A stretch of 64,000 nucleotides of DNA. Origin: Homoserinibacter sp. YIM 151385 (lineage in GTDB: Bacteria; Actinomycetota; Actinomycetes; Actinomycetales; Microbacteriaceae). The translations under genes were made by a program, and so were the position numbers. The DNA lies in the NCBI RefSeq assembly GCF_027912415.1, contig NZ_CP115175.1:1798001-1862000 (forward strand), written 5' to 3'. This document shows, piece after piece, positions 1 to 7,445 of the stretch. How positions within the stretch are numbered: position 1 is the first letter of the stretch; every line of letters starts with the position of its first letter. The notes beneath the pieces were generated by a model. The model saw only the letters and a list, made by a program, of their open reading frames with translations, did not search any database and was not told the origin of the DNA.

Positions 1-279
1 GCGCTGGTAGCGGCGGTCGGCCGGTCCGGTCGCACCGCCGTCGCGCTGCTCGGGACGGTAGGGCGAGACGCTCGCGCCGGGCGCATCCGAGGCGCCGGCC
101 GCGGCCGCGCCGGCCGCGGCCGCGCCCGCACCGGCGAGCACCGCCTCCCGCTCTTGCACCGCGGCCGTCGGCCGGGCGGAGCGCTTCGCGAGATCGAGCG
201 TGTAGACGATGAAGGCGAGCGTGTAGACGACCGCCGCCGAGTACACGGCGATCAGCGACATATCGGCGAGGTCGTTCAC
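1..279 (-). CDS. ccsB: Cytochrome c maturation protein CcsB/ResC, N-terminal part (runs off window)
   Basis: Only the first 93 codons are present; the gene continues past base 1. The GTG start at 279 lies 9 nt after the resB stop, so the two genes are almost certainly co-transcribed. The N-terminus (VNDLADMSLIAVYSAAVVYT) forms a membrane helix over about residues 8-28, followed by an Ala/Gly-rich cytoplasmic linker, as in actinobacterial CcsB. In System II, CcsB and ResB together deliver haem to apocytochrome c outside the membrane. The assignment rests mainly on gene order (TlpA-like, CcdA, ResB, CcsB) plus the N-terminal topology; the haem-handling WWD domain lies outside the window. Confidence 0.8.
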   Translation of the reverse strand, partial: MNDLADMSLIAVYSAAVVYTLAFIVYTLDLAKRSARPTAAVQEREAVLAGAGAAAAGAAAAGASDAPGASVSPYRPEQRDGGATGPADRRYQR

Positions 280-288
280 GCGGTCATC

Positions 289-2001
289 CTAATCCCGGGC
301 CTCGGCCCGTGCCTCGGGGGCGGGATCGCCCAGCTGCTCCCGGTGACGCCAGGCCAGATCCTCGACGGCCCGCTCGAGCGTCGGGTCGTCGCCGCGGGCG
401 AGACCCGCGAACTCGATGCGACTCCCCGCACCGGCATCCGCCGCATCCACCGGCACGGCCGTCACCCACAGGCGCCGGCGCGGCACGAAGAGGCTCGTGA
501 GGAGGCCGGCGACCGCGAGCAGCGCGAACACCAGCACCCAGGTCTGGGAGCTGTCGTGGTGGATGTCGAGGGCGACGAAGCGCTTGAGCCCGGTGAACTC
601 GACCGAGCCGAGGCCGTCCGGCAGCTCGACCCGCTCGCCCTGCTTCAGCTCGAGCGCCGCCGTCCCCGAATCCTGTCCGGCGACGGCGGTCATCTCGCTC
701 GTGTCGAGGAGGTAGACGTTCCGCGCCACGCCGTCGTCGAGCCCGAGGTCGCCCGTGAAGACCTGGAGGGTGAGCAGGCTCGACTCCCCCGCCTCCGGAT
801 AGACGGAGGTGTACGGGCCGCCCTCCTCGCCGAAGGGGCTCGGGTAGAAGAAGCCGATGAGGCCGACCTGCTCCGCGAGGCCGTCGGGGACCTTGAGGAC
901 GCCGAGGCCCGAGAGGTTCGCATCCTGCGGGCGGAAGACGACCGGGCCCTCGTCGACGATGTTCCCGTCTGGGTCTCGCACCGTGATCTCGGGGGCGTAG
1001 CCGTTGCCGAGCAGGAAGACCTGCGTGCCGCCGACCTCGAGCGGGTGGTTGACCTTGATGCGCTCCTCGCGCCAGTCGCCGCCCTGCTCGCGCACCGACG
1101 CGAAGACCTCGAAGTCCTCCGCCTGCACCTTCCCGTTGACGGGGTTGATCGTGTACTCGCTCGTGAAGTCGTCGAGGCGGAGCGAGTACGGCGCGAGCCC
1201 CTCGCCGTCGACGAAGCGCCCCGGGTTGAAGGAGTCGTAGCCGGCGCGCGTGTTCGTGAAGGTGCTGTCCTGCACGAGGACCCGCTGTCCCGTGTAGCCG
1301 AAGCCCTGGCCGAGGCCGACCGCGAGGAGCACGCCGACGAGCGCCGCGTGGAAGACGAGGTTGCCGGTCTCGCGGAGGTACCCGCGCTCCGCCGAGACCG
1401 AGGTCCCGCCCCGCACGGGGTAGCGCTCGACGCGGTAGCCGCCGCGGCGCAGGAGCCGGGCCGCCTCCTCGATCGCCGTGTCGGCATCCGCCGCGCTCGT
1501 CGCCCGCTGGTACCCGACGAGCCGCGAGAGCCGTGCCGGCGTCTTCGGCGGCCGCGCCCGCAGCGCCCTGGCGTGGTGGAGCGTGCGCGGGATGATGCAG
1601 CCGATGAGCGAGATGAACAGCAGCAGGTAGATGGCCGAGAACCAGACCGAGCCGAAGGTGTCGAAGAGCTGGATGCCGTCGAGCACCTTGTAGAGCTCGG
1701 GGTCATCGATCTCGTACTGGCGGACGCCGTTCGGGTCGCTCGTGTTCTGCGGCACGAGGGAGCCGGGGATCGCGGCGAGCGCCATGAGCAGGAGCAGCAC
1801 GAGCGCGGTGCGCATGCTCGTCAGCTGCCGCCAGAAGAAGCGCAGGTAGCCGAGCGGGCCGAGGCGCGGCTGGGCGACGTCCTCGCGGGCGGCGGGCCGC
1901 GCATCCCGGTGGTCGTCGGGGCGCAGCGGGTCCTGCGCGGCCGCGCCCTGCTCGGCCGCGCCCTGCTCGGCGCCGTCGTCAGAGGGGGTTCTGGAAGCCA
2001 C
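289..2001 (-). CDS. resB: Cytochrome c biogenesis protein ResB
   Basis: 570 aa, GTG start, overlapping the end of ccdA by 23 nt. There are four membrane segments: three in the first third (near residues 60-85, then the FSAIYLLLFISLIG helix, then FHAALVGVLLAVGLG), a long extracytoplasmic domain of about 280 residues, and a last helix near the C-terminus (VFALLAVAGLLTSLF) followed by a basic cytoplasmic tail. This is the standard ResB (Ccs1) layout. ResB works with CcsB in System II haem attachment to c-type cytochromes on the outer face of the membrane. The length is normal for Actinobacteria. The first 50 residues are polar and Ala/Asp-rich, so the exact start could lie slightly downstream. 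Confidence 0.93.
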   Translation of the reverse strand: MASRTPSDDGAEQGAAEQGAAAQDPLRPDDHRDARPAAREDVAQPRLGPLGYLRFFWRQLTSMRTALVLLLLMALAAIPGSLVPQNTSDPNGVRQYEIDDPELYKVLDGIQLFDTFGSVWFSAIYLLLFISLIGCIIPRTLHHARALRARPPKTPARLSRLVGYQRATSAADADTAIEEAARLLRRGGYRVERYPVRGGTSVSAERGYLRETGNLVFHAALVGVLLAVGLGQGFGYTGQRVLVQDSTFTNTRAGYDSFNPGRFVDGEGLAPYSLRLDDFTSEYTINPVNGKVQAEDFEVFASVREQGGDWREERIKVNHPLEVGGTQVFLLGNGYAPEITVRDPDGNIVDEGPVVFRPQDANLSGLGVLKVPDGLAEQVGLIGFFYPSPFGEEGGPYTSVYPEAGESSLLTLQVFTGDLGLDDGVARNVYLLDTSEMTAVAGQDSGTAALELKQGERVELPDGLGSVEFTGLKRFVALDIHHDSSQTWVLVFALLAVAGLLTSLFVPRRRLWVTAVPVDAADAGAGSRIEFAGLARGDDPTLERAVEDLAWRHREQLGDPAPEARAEARD

Positions 2002-2713
2002 TGCTGAACCCTCCGATCGCGGTGATGACGAGCTGCCACAGGCCGGTCAGCATGAGCACGCCCACGACGATGAGGAGCACGCCCCCGATGATGTTGACGA
2101 GCCGGATCCGGCGGCGCACCCATCGGACCGAGCTCCCGACCCAGCCGAAGCCGAGGGCCACGAGGACGAAGGGGATGCCGAGCCCGATGCAGTAGGCGGC
2201 CGCGATGAGCGCGGCGCGGCCGGGGTCGCCCCCGAAGAGCGCGAGCGTCGACATCGCGGTGAGGGTGGGGCTGATGCAGGGCGTCCAGCCGATCGCGAAC
2301 ACGAGGCCGAGCAGCGGCGCCCCGAGGAGGCCGGTGCGCGGCTGCCAGCGCGGCTTGACGGTGCGCTGCAGCACCGTGACCTGGCCGATGAAGACGAGCC
2401 CCATGACGATGACGAGCGCGCCGCCGACGCGGAGCAGGACCGCCTGGTACTCGAGGATGAAGCGGCCGAGCGTGCCCGCGAGGATGAACAGCCCGAAGAA
2501 CACGATCGAGAAGCCCGCGATGAAGAGGGCCGCCCCGAGCGCCGTGCGGCGGCGACTGTGCTCGCGGCCGGAGGTCGCGCCGCTCACGTAGCCGAGGTAG
2601 CCGGGCACGAGCGGGAGCACGCAGGGCGAGAGGAAGGAGAGGAGCCCGGCGGCGAGCGCGATCGGCAGCGCCAGCTGGAGCCCGCCGCTCGTCACGATGT
2701 CGCCGGGGCCCAC
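1979..2713 (-). CDS. ccdA: Thiol-disulfide transport protein CcdA
   Basis: 244 aa, GTG start 1 nt after the stop of the upstream thioredoxin-like gene. It is a six-helix membrane protein of the DsbD/CcdA family. Two conserved Cys-Pro type motifs are visible, LSPCVLPLVPGYLGY near residue 30 and GWTPCISPTLTA near residue 147, which hold the redox-active cysteines. CcdA passes electrons from cytoplasmic thioredoxin to extracytoplasmic thioredoxin-like proteins, keeping the CXXCH cysteines of apocytochrome c reduced. The neighbours (TlpA-like partner upstream, ResB downstream) fit this role exactly. Confidence 0.94.
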   Translation of the reverse strand: MGPGDIVTSGGLQLALPIALAAGLLSFLSPCVLPLVPGYLGYVSGATSGREHSRRRTALGAALFIAGFSIVFFGLFILAGTLGRFILEYQAVLLRVGGALVIVMGLVFIGQVTVLQRTVKPRWQPRTGLLGAPLLGLVFAIGWTPCISPTLTAMSTLALFGGDPGRAALIAAAYCIGLGIPFVLVALGFGWVGSSVRWVRRRIRLVNIIGGVLLIVVGVLMLTGLWQLVITAIGGFSSGFQNPL

Positions 2714-2714
2714 C

Positions 2715-3320
2715 TCAGTCGCCCTCGGCGAGCGTGTCGTCGATGATGGTCGACACGAGCGCGGGGTCGGTGATGATGCCGCTGAAGCGGGCGGCGACGC
2801 GGCCCTCGCGGTCGAGGACGAGCGTCGTCGGCACCGCGTTCGGGGCGACGGTGCCGGCGAAGGCGAGCTGCACGGCGTTGTCGCCCTGGTCGAGGATCGA
2901 GGGGTAGCGGATGCCGTACTCCCGCGCGAAGCCGAGCGCGCGCGGCGCGGAGTCCTCGACGTTGACGCCGAGGAAGACGACGTCCTCGTCGGCCTCGTAC
3001 TGCTCGTGGAGCTCGGCGAGGTCGGGCGCCTCGGTGCGGCACGGCGGGCAGTTCGCGTACCAGAAGTTGAGGAGGGAGACCCTGCCCTCGAGCTCGGCGC
3101 TGTCGAAGCCCGCGCCCGTGTCGAGCTCGCCCGCGTAGGCCTGGACGGGCTTCCGGTCGCCGACGGCGACCGTCACGACGCTGCCGTCGCCCGAGATGTA
3201 GCCGCCCCCGGCATCCCCCTTCGTGTAGCTCTCGACGAGGTCGCCGGAGCCGCCGGAGGTGCACGCGGCGAGGAGGAGGGCCGCGGCGAGGGCGCCGACG
3301 GCGGATACGAGGCGCTTCAC
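2715..3320 (-). CDS. TlpA/ResA-like thioredoxin lipoprotein
   Basis: 201 aa, GTG start overlapping the stop of the phosphatase gene (GTGA). An N-terminal lipoprotein signal is clear, with lipobox LLAAC placing Cys20 as the lipidated residue. The thioredoxin fold follows, with active site WYANCPPC (Cys91 and Cys94) and a cis-Pro loop in AVPTTLVLD. It belongs to the TlpA/ResA family: membrane-anchored reductases that reduce apocytochrome c cysteines for haem attachment and are recharged by CcdA, encoded next. The CPPC dipeptide is unlike the CEPC of Bacillus ResA, which I read as ordinary family variation. Confidence 0.9.
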   Translation of the reverse strand: MKRLVSAVGALAAALLLAACTSGGSGDLVESYTKGDAGGGYISGDGSVVTVAVGDRKPVQAYAGELDTGAGFDSAELEGRVSLLNFWYANCPPCRTEAPDLAELHEQYEADEDVVFLGVNVEDSAPRALGFAREYGIRYPSILDQGDNAVQLAFAGTVAPNAVPTTLVLDREGRVAARFSGIITDPALVSTIIDDTLAEGD

Positions 3321-3946
3321 ACGGCTCCCAGGTCGATGGACTGCGCCAGCAAGTCTCTCGCGGGTTCCTGGTAGTCGACCTCCCGGAAGCGGTCGCCGCG
3401 CAGCTCGAGGCTCGTGATGCTCGAGAGGGTGCAGCGGCGGCGGCGCGGGTCGTGGGCGAGCGGGCGGCCCTGCACGCTGCGGGCGACCATCCAGATGGGG
3501 AGCTGGTGGGAGACGATGACGACCTCGCCGCCCTCGCTGAGATCCCAGGCGTCGCGGAGCGCCGAGAGCATGCGGCGGGCGATGGAGGCGAACGGCTCGC
3601 CCCAGCTGGGCAGTGCCGGGTTGGCGAGCCAGGGCCAGCGGGCCGGGTTGCGGAGCTCGCGGCGGATGTTCATGCCCTCGAAGCGGTTCGCGGGCTCGAT
3701 GACGCGGTGCTCGTGCACGGGCTCGAGGCCGAAGCGCGCGGCCCAGGGCGCGGCGCTCTCCTGGGTGCGCTCGAGGGGGCTGCAGTAGAGCGCCGTGACG
3801 GGGCGCCCCTCGAAGGATGCGGCGGCGGACTCGGCCATGCGCACGCCCAGCTCCGAGAGGTGGAAGTCGGGGAGGCGGCCGTAGAGGACCCGCGTCGGAT
3901 TGTGGACCTCGCCATGGCGCACGAGATGGATGCGGTCGGCGGGCAC
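3317..3946 (-). CDS. Histidine phosphatase superfamily protein
   Basis: 209 aa with the N-terminal signature LVRHGE (His11 is the expected phospho-acceptor) and a second catalytic His in the VIVSHQLP motif near residue 150, so it is a branch 1 histidine phosphatase (phosphoglycerate-mutase fold). The substrate cannot be read from sequence. It is the first gene of the minus-strand cytochrome c operon and overlaps the next gene by 4 nt. A phosphatase of this family commonly sits in front of resA-ccdA-resB-ccsB in Actinobacteria, but I know of no proven role in cytochrome maturation. A 99-nt divergent gap separates it from the AspRS gene. Confidence 0.88.
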   Translation of the reverse strand: MPADRIHLVRHGEVHNPTRVLYGRLPDFHLSELGVRMAESAAASFEGRPVTALYCSPLERTQESAAPWAARFGLEPVHEHRVIEPANRFEGMNIRRELRNPARWPWLANPALPSWGEPFASIARRMLSALRDAWDLSEGGEVVIVSHQLPIWMVARSVQGRPLAHDPRRRRCTLSSITSLELRGDRFREVDYQEPARDLLAQSIDLGAV

Positions 3947-4045
3947 ACTCGTATTCTACGCGCCGTCGAAATCGGCGCGGGCGCCGGCGTCCGCGCGAGC
4001 CGGCGTCGAGAGCGGGCGCCCGGCGCGCGACTAGACTCGGGCACC

Positions 4046-5365
4046 GTGACCGACCGCACCCTCGTCAAGCAGCTCGCCGCCTCCGCCGACGGACCCGTCC
4101 GGGTCTCGGGATGGGTCGAGACGGTGAGGGATCAGAAGAAGGTCCAGTTCGTCATCCTCCGAGACGAGTCCGGCTCGGTGCAGCTCGTGCACCCGCGCGT
4201 CGACCACGACGGCGTCACCCCCGACCCGCTCGCCGAGCAGATCTCGGCGCTCAGCACCGGCACCTTCCTCTCCGTGGAGGGCGAGCTCAAGCACGACGAG
4301 CGCGTCAAGCTGGGCGGCATCGAGGTGAAGCTCGCCTCGATCGAGGTGAGCGGCGCCCCCGCCCTCGAGTCGCCGATCGCCGACGACACCTCGATCGACA
4401 AGCGCCTCGACTGGCGCTTCCTCGACCTGCGCCGCCCCGAGCAGCAGCTCATCGCGCGCGTGCAGACGACCTTCGAGCACGCGCTGCGCAGCTGGTGGGT
4501 CGAGCGCGACTTCATCGAGATCCACACGCCGAAGCTCATGGCCTCCGCCTCCGAGTCGCGCGCCGAGCTCTTCGAGGTCGAGTACTTCGAGAACAAGGCC
4601 TACCTCGCCCAGAGCCCCCAGTTCTTCAAGCAGATGGCGCAGCCGGCCGGCTTCGGCAAGGTGTTCGAGATCGCGCCCGCCTTCCGCGCCGACCCGAGCT
4701 TCACGAGCCGCCACGCGACCGAGTTCACGAGCGTCGACATGGAGCTCAGCTGGGTCGACCACGAGGACGTCATGGCGATCCACGAGCAGCTCATCGTCGC
4801 GGGCCTCACCGCGGTGAAGGAGAAGCACGGCGACGACATCCGGGCGCTCTTCGACCTCGAGGTCGTCATCCCCTCGACGCCGTTCCCCCGCATCCCGCTC
4901 GCCGAGGCGAAGCGCGTCGTCGCCGAGCGCGGCTACACGGTGCCCCGTCAGGATGCCGACATGGACCCGGAGGGCGAGCGCCAGATCGCCGCGTGGGCGA
5001 AGGAGGAGCACGGCTCCGACTTCGTGTTCCTCACCGACTACGACACCTCGATCCGGCCCTTCTACCACGCGCGCCACGCGGACGACCCGCAGCTCACGAA
5101 GAGCTACGACCTCATCTTCCGCGGCACCGAGATCTCGACGGGCGCCCAGCGCGAGCACCGCGTCGACGTGCTCGAGGCGCAGGCCCGCGAGAAGGGCATG
5201 GACCCGGAGGAGCTCGGCTTCTACCTCGACTTCTTCCGCTACGGCGTCCCGCCGCACGGCGGCTTCGGCATGGGCCTCTCCCGCGTCATCATGCTGCTCC
5301 TCGAGCAGTCCTCGATCCGCGAGGTGACCTACCTGTTCCGCGGGCCGAACCGCCTCCTGCCCTAG
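4046..5365 (+). CDS. aspS: Aspartate-tRNA(Asn) ligase type, archaeal-like AspRS
   Basis: 439 aa from a GTG start. An N-terminal OB-fold anticodon-binding domain (VRVSGWVETVRDQKK onward) is followed directly by a class II catalytic core: motif 2 region FEIAPAFRADPSF and C-terminal motif 3 GFGMGLSRVIML. The protein lacks the roughly 120-residue GAD insertion of normal bacterial AspRS (about 590 aa), so it belongs to the archaeal/eukaryotic-type branch. Members of this branch often charge both tRNA-Asp and tRNA-Asn; the Asn product is then amidated by GatCAB. Discrimination cannot be decided by eye. A standard bacterial AspRS may be encoded elsewhere in the genome. Confidence 0.93.
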   Translation: MTDRTLVKQLAASADGPVRVSGWVETVRDQKKVQFVILRDESGSVQLVHPRVDHDGVTPDPLAEQISALSTGTFLSVEGELKHDERVKLGGIEVKLASIEVSGAPALESPIADDTSIDKRLDWRFLDLRRPEQQLIARVQTTFEHALRSWWVERDFIEIHTPKLMASASESRAELFEVEYFENKAYLAQSPQFFKQMAQPAGFGKVFEIAPAFRADPSFTSRHATEFTSVDMELSWVDHEDVMAIHEQLIVAGLTAVKEKHGDDIRALFDLEVVIPSTPFPRIPLAEAKRVVAERGYTVPRQDADMDPEGERQIAAWAKEEHGSDFVFLTDYDTSIRPFYHARHADDPQLTKSYDLIFRGTEISTGAQREHRVDVLEAQAREKGMDPEELGFYLDFFRYGVPPHGGFGMGLSRVIMLLLEQSSIREVTYLFRGPNRLLP

Positions 5366-5411
5366 GGCGTGCTGCTCGACCCCTCGGGGTCGCGGCACGA
5401 CCTCCGCGGTG

Positions 5412-5918
5412 TCAGGGCCGTGTCGCGGTGCCCTCGATGCGGGCGGCGAGCTCGGCGAAGGTCTCCGCGAGGAGCGCCGCCTCGGCGGGGGCGAGCTCGC
5501 CGAAGACGTCGGCGCAGTGCTGGTGGTACCGGGCGTAGGCGGCCGTGATCTTGTCGACGCCGGCGGGGGTGGCGGTGATGACGCGTTCGCGGCGGTCGGC
5601 GGGGTTGATGACGCGTTCGACGTCGCCGAGCGCCTCGAGTCGATCGACGACGTGCGTGACCGTGGCGGTGGTGACGTTCAGCATCGTGCACAGCTCCTTG
5701 GCCGTCACGGTCCGCTGCTCGCGTCGCGCCTGGGCGAGAAAGCGCAGGGCCTGGGTCTCGTTGCTGCTCAGGTCGAGGCGCCGCAGGACCTCTTTCGCCA
5801 TGGAGCGCTGTGCGTCGAGGAGGTGGAGGAGCTCGCGGACGGCGGCGGCGCCTTCGGGGCTGGCCGGCGGGGCGGCGTTGAGATGCAGTGCTTCACGGCG
5901 CACGAGGTTCTGGGGCAT
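5412..5918 (-). CDS. MarR-family transcriptional regulator
   Basis: 168 aa. The winged-helix core spans about residues 65-135: TAKELCTMLNVTTATVTHVV is the recognition helix region, and the wing carries the family hallmark DRRERVITAT. A longer than usual N-terminal extension (about 35 residues) precedes it. The gene stands alone, with its stop 47 nt past the convergent AspRS stop and about 300 nt of upstream non-coding DNA. A perfect dyad at 6000-6017, about 80 nt upstream of the start, is a plausible autoregulatory operator. No co-transcribed target gene is visible, so the effector is unknown. Confidence 0.88.
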   Translation of the reverse strand: MPQNLVRREALHLNAAPPASPEGAAAVRELLHLLDAQRSMAKEVLRRLDLSSNETQALRFLAQARREQRTVTAKELCTMLNVTTATVTHVVDRLEALGDVERVINPADRRERVITATPAGVDKITAAYARYHQHCADVFGELAPAEAALLAETFAELAARIEGTATRP

Positions 5919-5999
5919 GGTGGTCCTCCTCCGCCTCCGTATTGAACTCCGGCGGCGGTCGTTGCGACATACCCCCGAAGTGGGGAATATGCCGATCGA

Positions 6000-6017
6000 A
6001 TTCTCTTCGTAGAGAAT
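6000..6017. promoter_or_regulatory. Perfect dyad upstream of the MarR gene
   Basis: ATTCTCT-TCGT-AGAGAAT: 7-bp perfect arms with a 4-nt centre, in an AT-rich stretch of an otherwise very G+C-rich region. Size and symmetry match MarR-family operators. Its position upstream of the 5412-5918 regulator suggests autoregulation; this is inference. Confidence 0.55.
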
Positions 6018-6054
6018 CTAATCAGCCGGTCAGGGATTCGGGTTCCTTGATCCT

Positions 6055-6101
6055 CCAGCTCCTTCGGGTGGAGCTGATGCCAGCTCCTTCGGGTGGAGCT
6101 G
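6055..6101. repeat. Two tandem copies of a 22-nt hairpin unit
   Basis: The unit CCAGCTCCTTCGGGTGGAGC followed by TG occurs at 6055-6076 and again at 6080-6101. Each copy contains the inverted repeat AGCTCC/GGAGCT, so the DNA or RNA can form two adjacent small hairpins. The rest of the 303-nt gap between the two MarR genes (5919-6221) holds the dyad at 6000-6017, these repeats and the large hairpin at 6104-6131; I see no gene in it. Confidence 0.7.
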
Positions 6102-6103
6102 CC

Positions 6104-6131
6104 AGGGCCGCCGCTGGGGAGCGGCGGCCCT
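6104..6131 (-). terminator. Strong G+C-rich hairpin, likely terminator
   Basis: AGGGCCGCCGCT-GGGG-AGCGGCGGCCCT: a perfect 12-bp stem with a 4-nt loop. It lies 91 nt past the stop of the minus-strand MarR gene at 6222-6698. No U-run follows, which is usual for actinobacterial hairpin terminators. Confidence 0.6.
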
Positions 6132-6221
6132 CATCTTCTCTCCGATCCGGACCTCCCGGCCGTCACGACGCCGACGCCCCCTCGGGCGGACTCGGGCGGG
6201 CGCGGGCCGAGACCGGATCGC

Positions 6222-6698
6222 TCAGTCGCCGGTCTCGCTGCTCGCGTCGCGGAAGGCGACCGACACGCGCTCGGTGAACGCGATGAAGACGTCCACGGCG
6301 TCGATCGGCACGGACTGGGAGAGCGCTCGGCGGTAGGCCGCGCGCAGCGCACCCACGACCTGGGATCCTTCGGCGCTCAGCTCGATCCGCACGCTTCTGC
6401 GATCGGAGAGATTGCGGACCCGGTCGAGCAGTCCGCGCTTCGCGAGGCGATCGAGCAGCGCGGTGACGGCGCCGGTGCCCATCTCGAGGTACCGCCCGAG
6501 CTCCTTCGGCGTCCGGTCCTCGTCGACCGCGCCGAGGAACTTCAGCGCTCGGAGGTCGACCGGATTCAGATCGTGCAGGACCGCGAGGTGCTGCATCAGA
6601 TGGGCGTGCTCCACCTGCGCGCTGTAGAACGCGGTCACGGCGGCATCCAGGATGCGGTCCTCGTCCGCCCGCTCCGCGGCATCCTCGGGTTCGTCCAT
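6222..6698 (-). CDS. MarR-family transcriptional regulator, divergent from the signal peptidase genes
   Basis: 158 aa. The wHTH core is TPKELGRYLEMGTGAVTALL with the wing NLSDRRSVRIELSAEG, typical MarR. It is transcribed away from the TasA-like/signal peptidase genes. The 116-nt shared intergenic region holds a strong promoter and two dyads (AAACGTTT at 6717-6724 and GCTCGA-GTT-TCGAGC at 6772-6786). Control of both its own gene and the secretion genes is the simplest reading, but it is inferred from position only. The ligand is unknown. Confidence 0.88.
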   Translation of the reverse strand: MDEPEDAAERADEDRILDAAVTAFYSAQVEHAHLMQHLAVLHDLNPVDLRALKFLGAVDEDRTPKELGRYLEMGTGAVTALLDRLAKRGLLDRVRNLSDRRSVRIELSAEGSQVVGALRAAYRRALSQSVPIDAVDVFIAFTERVSVAFRDASSETGD

Positions 6699-6734
6699 GC
6701 GGGCATGCTAGTCGATAAACGTTTGAGTCGAAAA

Positions 6735-6786
6735 TTGACATGAACGTACTTCGAGTCATACACTGCAAGTAGCTCGAGTTTCGAGC
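6735..6786 (+). promoter_or_regulatory. Sigma-A-type promoter with overlapping dyads for the secretion genes
   Basis: TTGACA at 6735-6740, 18-nt spacer, TACACT at 6759-6764, predicting a start near 6771. The dyad GCTCGA-GTT-TCGAGC (6772-6786) lies right at the predicted transcript start, a classic repressor position. A palindrome AAACGTTT lies upstream at 6717-6724. The whole gap is unusually A+T-rich for this genome. Confidence 0.6.
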
Positions 6787-6814
6787 AGTACATTCGACTG
6801 AAGGAACCATCGTC

Positions 6815-7417
6815 ATGCGTCGCCCGAACCGCACCCTGTCCCGTATCGCCGCCTTCGCCGCGATCCCGTCCGCGCTCCTGGTCGCCGGCATCGCCGTGTC
6901 GACCGCGTCGTACTCGGCGTTCTCGGCGACCACCTCCGATGGCGCCAGCAACTGGTCGATGGGCTCCGTCGCGCTGAGCAGCGATGCCGCCAACGGTGCG
7001 CTGTTCTCGGCCGAGGACCTCAAGCCCGGGTCGACCGGGACCAACTGCATCGCCGTCACCTCCACCGGGTCGCTGGCGAGCGCGGTGAAGCTGTACGCGA
7101 CCGACGTGCACCAGACCAAGGGGCTGGCCTCGCACGTCACGCTGCGGGTGAAGCAGGGCTCGGGCGGCGGCTACGGCACCTGCAACGGCTTCACGCCGGC
7201 CTCCGGCGCGGAGGGCACCCTGTTCGACGACTCCCTCGCGACGTTCGCGACGAGCCGGACCGACTACGCGACCGGGATCGGCACGTGGAAGCCCGCCGGC
7301 AAGAAGGCCGAGACGCGGACCTTCCAGATCACCTACACCGTCTCGCCCGATGCACCGGCGTCGCTCATGGGAGCGTCGGCGAGCCTCGGCTTCACCTGGG
7401 AAGCCCAGAACTCCTAG
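6815..7417 (+). CDS. TasA/camelysin-like exported protein (SipW-class signal peptide)
   Basis: 200 aa. The signal region has basic residues, a hydrophobic stretch of about 20 residues (AFAAIPSALLVAGIAVSTA), then SYSAFSATTSDG, which resembles the SipW-cognate cleavage region seen in TasA and camelysin-like proteins. The mature part is Ser/Thr/Gly-rich with two cysteines (TNCIAV and GTCNGF) and reads as a small beta-rich domain. RBS AAGGA lies about 9 nt before ATG. The signal peptidase gene follows 28 nt downstream, so this is its likely substrate. TasA-like proteins form surface or matrix fibres in Bacillus; whether this one does is not known. Confidence 0.72.
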   Translation: MRRPNRTLSRIAAFAAIPSALLVAGIAVSTASYSAFSATTSDGASNWSMGSVALSSDAANGALFSAEDLKPGSTGTNCIAVTSTGSLASAVKLYATDVHQTKGLASHVTLRVKQGSGGGYGTCNGFTPASGAEGTLFDDSLATFATSRTDYATGIGTWKPAGKKAETRTFQITYTVSPDAPASLMGASASLGFTWEAQNS

Positions 7418-7445
7418 ACCGGAGCGGGGAGAAGGGGAGTCGGAC

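Noticed and set aside
154-2007. 617-aa plus-strand frame opposite resB
   Set aside because: Shadow; the minus strand has ResB with clear topology and operon context.
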